This document shows, piece after piece, positions 61,520 through 64,000 of a DNA stretch of 64,000 nt. The position numbers and the translations under genes are program-made. The number at the start of each line of letters is the position of its first letter. The first letter of the stretch is position 1. Origin of the DNA: CAJWOS01 sp964502005 (GTDB lineage Bacteria > Myxococcota_A > UBA796 > UBA2385). The notes under the pieces are model-generated. The model worked only from the letters and a program-made list of their open reading frames with translations, made no database searches and had not been told where the DNA came from. Where the stretch lies: contig CAZCUX010000026.1 of assembly GCA_964502005.1 (NCBI GenBank), positions 48,415 to 112,414 on the forward strand, in the 5' to 3' direction.

Positions 61520-61970
61520 GGTTTCGTGATGTGGGGGTGCAGGACGAGTCGCTTGGGCCGGTTGCGACGGTTTTGGTGAAGTGGCGTCGCTGGGACGCTG
61601 CTGTCACGCGCGGGTTTCGTGTGGTTGGGACTGAGGGGCAAGGGGTTGGGTGTGTTTGTGGCGTTCTGGTTAGTTGGAATCGTTGTGAAGGTCNNNNNNN
61701 NNNNNNNNNNNNNNNNNNNNNNNNNNNNNNNNNNNNNNNNNNNNNNNNNNNNNNNNNNNNNNNNNNNNNNNNNNNNNNNNNNNNNNNNNNNNNGGGTTTC
61801 GTGATGTGGGGGCTGCAGAACGAGTCGCTTGGGCCGGTTGCGACGGTTATTGGTGAGGTTGCGTCGCTGGGAAGCTACTGTCACGCGTGGGTTTCGTGTG
61901 GTTGGGTCTGTCGGTCAAGGGTTTAGGTGTGTCTGTGGCGTTTTGGTTGGGCGGCGTTGCTGGGAATGCC
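61520..61970 (+). repeat. ~175-bp tandem duplication split by the scaffold gap
   Basis: Bases 61520-61693 and 61794-61970 are clearly homologous. Shared blocks include GGTTTCGTGATGTGGGGG, GAGTCGCTTGGGCCGGTTGC and GGGTTTCGTGTGGTTGGG in the same order, with scattered substitutions. More copies may be hidden in the gap. Confidence 0.85.
61694..61793. other. Assembly gap (100 N)
   Basis: Exactly one hundred N, the conventional placeholder for a scaffold gap of unknown length. It falls inside the tandem duplication, so the true sequence was probably collapsed or unresolved because of repeats. Confidence 0.98.
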
Positions 61971-62162
61971 CTTTCACGCGTGGGTTTCGACTGCCGCGAT
62001 TGCTGTCCGTGCTCAGTCGAAGCGTAGATTCGGTGTGGTTGTGGTGGGTGCATTTGGGTGGGCATTTTGGCGTCGCGGTGTGGTGAGCGTTTGTGTGCAG
62101 GACGGTTCCCTGTAGGTGTTGTAATGGTCGATGTTGCGGGTCGGTTTCGTATGTACGCGCTT

Positions 62163-63220
62163 GGTATACAGAGTGCAGCGCTGTAATGCGGTGAAGGAGC
62201 TGGGGCGCAGATGGGCCCGGAGCTTGATTTGTGGGGATGAGCCAAAGGCTCCAGAACGTCGTAGCCGCGGTTGTTCGCGCATTTCGTATGGCAGTGCTTT
62301 GGTGGCAGGATGCACCGCTGGCGGTCTTCGTGGGGGCTTGGGGGGAGGTTGGTCCCCTGCCCTCGTTCGCGGTCCTGCGAAGTGTGCGCTGGTGGTGGGG
62401 CCATTGGCCCTGGATGCTGGATAGGAGCCGTGGCTGCGGGTCGGATGCGCGGTTGGATTGGCGGGCTAGTCTCGTCGGCGGTTGGAACGGTGTGGAGAAG
62501 TGCCTGTCACGCGACGGTTTGGTGGGTCGGACTGTCTACCCGAGGGTGCTGGCCGAGAAGTGGCTGTCACGCGTGGGTCTGGTGTTGCTGGGCTTGCCGG
62601 TCAAGGTACGCGGGCTGCTGGGGGTGCATGCTGATAGTTGGCGCTGCTGGGAAGTAGCTGGCACGCGTGGGTTTCGTGTATGGAGACGCATAGGCCGTTG
62701 GGCTTGGCATGATGGTGGCAGTTTGCTTGGTTGGAGTCGCTGGGAGGTAGTTGTCACGAGCTGGCTTTGTCGAATGATGCGATGCGCATCGAGCTTGTGT
62801 GCCATCTGGCCGGTATCAGTCGGGAGGACATCGTGGAAAATGGTCTGGCACGCGTGGGTTTCGATCGCTGTGCTTCGTGCGCCCCGTCGGTCGCCTTCCG
62901 GAACACTTGGGTTCGGAGCGGGATTCGTACTCGTGCGCCGGTTCTACGTCGTCGGGATCTGTAACTGTACCTGTTGCGGTAATGTAGCAGATGTCTGCGT
63001 ATAGGAGACGAAGTGCAGCGTTTCGATACGGAGAATGAGTTGTGGCTGCGATGGACCTGTGGGTAGGTTCGAGGCATTGACGTGCCTTTTGTCCAAAACA
63101 TCGCAGCACGCAGTAGTGCAGACCAAGGATTGGTCAACGCAGCATCCTTGGGCATCCGCGGTCGGCTACTGCTTGGCGACGTCGGTGCGACGAGCGGGGG
63201 GTCCCCTGCCCTGCTTTTTG
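62163..63220 (+). repeat. ~0.85-kb higher-order repeat units
   Basis: Bases around 62163-62218 and 62997-63057 align (GTATA, then GCAGCG, then CGG-GAA-GAG and GATGG-CC in the same order). The TCCCCTGCCCT blocks at 62353 and 63202 recur at nearly the same interval (~850 bases). A more diverged unit starts near 61280 (CGTATAATGA; CCCCTGCCCT at 61343). Three degenerate units are therefore recognisable. Confidence 0.6.
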
Positions 63221-63598
63221 GTATCGCGGTGGCGCGGTGGCGCGGTTCGCCGATTGCTGGGGACATTTGGTATGCCTGCTGCGCTGGGACGCTTCATATC
63301 TGGGGTGACGTTGGGCGCAGGACTTGTGCAGTCGAAGGTTCCCGCCGATTTGGGGTGTAGTGCAGCTGGCCGGCGGCAGTTCTGCTGGGGCTGCAATTTT
63401 GACGTATCGACGGTTGGATTGTCGGCCACATGGTGTTGGTGTGCGCGGTCGGCAGGCAGGTCGCGAGCGTCCGGGATGCAGCATGCGGAAACGGTGTGCC
63501 GCGACCGCATGTTCCTTCAGCGGAGGCTGTGGGTGCCTCCCCTTTGTCCAAGTGGGTGCGACGCTGTGCTTGTTGCCTATCGGGCGGCCTCGTAGCAC

Positions 63599-63615
63599 TG
63601 ACTGACAGTCAGTCA
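63599..63615 (+). repeat. Perfect odd palindrome, copy 2 (17 bp)
   Basis: TGACTGAC, central A, GTCAGTCA. Five bases downstream the plus strand continues GGACAAGGGCTTGTCACGCG, a variant of the dispersed repeat. Confidence 0.9.
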
Positions 63616-63924
63616 ATCAGGGACAAGGGCTTGTCACGCGTTGTTTTGATGCACTGTGGTTGCCTCGCGTGTCATGGGGGTCCGTGTGTTGCAGTTGCGC
63701 CTGTGATGCGCGGCGAGCGCGTGTGCTCGCCTGTTGTGGCGGTGCAGTCGTTTGCTTGCGTGTGTTCACTGCGCTTGGCGTTCTTCCAGTCGAGACCGAG
63801 GTTAGCGGTTGCCACGACCCTGGGCATCGCGACGCACACCTGCCCTCGGCGGATGTGTTCTCTGGATTAGCCCTTCGGGGTTCCAGGTTGCTGCGTCGCG
63901 GTTGCGCGTTGTGTACGGCCACAC

Positions 63925-63941
63925 TGACTGACAGTCAGTCA
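63925..63941 (+). repeat. Perfect odd palindrome, copy 3 (17 bp)
   Basis: Identical 17-mer to copy 2, followed five bases later by GGACAAGTGCCTGTCACGCG, so the palindrome plus dispersed-repeat combination is itself duplicated about 326 bases apart. Confidence 0.9.
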
Positions 63942-64000
63942 TTCTTGGACAAGTGCCTGTCACGCGCGGTTTTGGTGCTCCGCCGGTTTTTCTTGGGCCC

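Larger units (their letters stand above)
61454..62865 (+). repeat. Array of about ten dispersed ~28-bp repeats
   Basis: The consensus is approximately GAAGTGGCTGTCACGCG followed by TGGGTTTCGTG, often preceded by TCGCTGG. Copies centre near 61465, 61511, 61605, 61883, 61977, 62509, 62569, 62661, 62755 and 62850, with a partial copy at 61794 cut by the gap. All are in the same orientation. Spacing is irregular (about 45 to 530 bases), so this is not a CRISPR. Further copies occur at 63634 and 63963 beside palindromes. Confidence 0.8.
60715..64000. other. Non-coding, repeat-dense G/T-rich region
   Basis: Over 3.2 kb to the window's end I find no coding frame with believable protein character. 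Open frames here translate into Cys/Trp/Val/Gly-rich, repetitive peptides. The plus strand is strongly enriched in G and T (bases 61801-61860: 27 G, 16 T, 9 C, 8 A). The region is built from ~0.85-kb degenerate units. Within them are nested a ~28-bp repeat, perfect odd palindromes and a 100-N gap, described separately. A TATAAT occurs at 61283-61288 and related sequence in the other units, so transcription into a non-coding RNA is possible but unproven. Confidence 0.7.

Noticed and set aside
61375..61926. Open frame spanning the N gap
   Set aside because: Part of it is N, and the rest is low-complexity Trp/Cys/Val peptide from the repeats.
62231..63004. 257-codon plus-strand frame in the repeat island
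   Set aside because: Composition (Trp, Cys, Gly, Arg, Val) and internal repeats reflect the G/T-rich DNA; no recognisable domain or ribosome site.
61454..63980. CRISPR array
   Set aside because: Repeat spacing is irregular (tens to hundreds of bases), repeats diverge, and no cas gene is present.

Overview
This window is high-GC DNA with a gene content typical of Myxococcota (former Deltaproteobacteria). It is rich in lipoproteins with a clear lipobox, MopE-type Asp/Cys-rich metal-binding repeats, lamin-tail domains, TPR proteins, ECF sigma/anti-sigma pairs, histidine kinases without classical partners, and a TonB-like protein. Phylum placement is inferred from protein style; no rRNA or other direct marker is present. 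Genes are tightly packed. Start/stop overlaps (ATGA, TTGA and, I argue, CTGA) are common.

Layout. 0-6 kb: the 3' end of a biotin-carrying acyl-CoA carboxyltransferase, a periplasmic repeat protein, a kinase-like membrane protein, a cobalamin adenosyltransferase and an unknown protein. 6-12 kb: an Asp/Thr-repeat lipoprotein, a FAN1-like VRR-NUC nuclease followed by a BolA protein, a lone 2-oxoacid dehydrogenase E2 catalytic domain, tRNA-Leu(CAA) and a lipoprotein. 12-22 kb: a pseudo-receiver protein, valS, nadC, a large MopE/FG-GAP lipoprotein, a polytopic membrane protein and mutY. 22-32 kb: a CinA/MoaB-like protein, two coupled TPR paralogues, coaD, glmS, two beta-propeller proteins and a degenerate metallophosphatase. 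32-41 kb: a sigma/anti-sigma/bactofilin-like operon, a DUF4340 protein, grpE-trmL, and mannose-1-phosphate guanylyltransferase plus GDP-mannose dehydratase for GDP-deoxysugar synthesis.

42.1-53.5 kb is the most distinctive coding block. It is one seven-gene, mostly overlapping operon: receiver-histidine kinase, membrane histidine kinase, FecR-like protein, Ig-fold envelope protein, a 1213-residue Ig-fold lipoprotein, a soluble histidine kinase and a TPR protein. It looks like a dedicated envelope-sensing system without a DNA-binding response regulator. It is followed by a TonB-like protein, a second ECF sigma/anti-sigma pair, a 2Fe-2S ferredoxin, a glutamine amidotransferase coupled to a gamma-glutamyltransferase, and a MopE/lamin-tail lipoprotein.

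60.4-64 kb contains no gene I believe. It starts with a 28-bp sequence closely resembling a XerCD dif site (60687-60714). It then continues as a G/T-rich, repeat-dense segment. That segment has roughly 0.85-kb degenerate repeat units, a dozen copies of a ~28-bp element, three copies of a perfect odd palindrome, three GGGCAGGG octamers all pointing towards the dif-like site, and a 100-N scaffold gap inside a ~175-bp tandem duplication. This is the least explained part of the window. It may mark the replication terminus or a Xer-associated repeat island.
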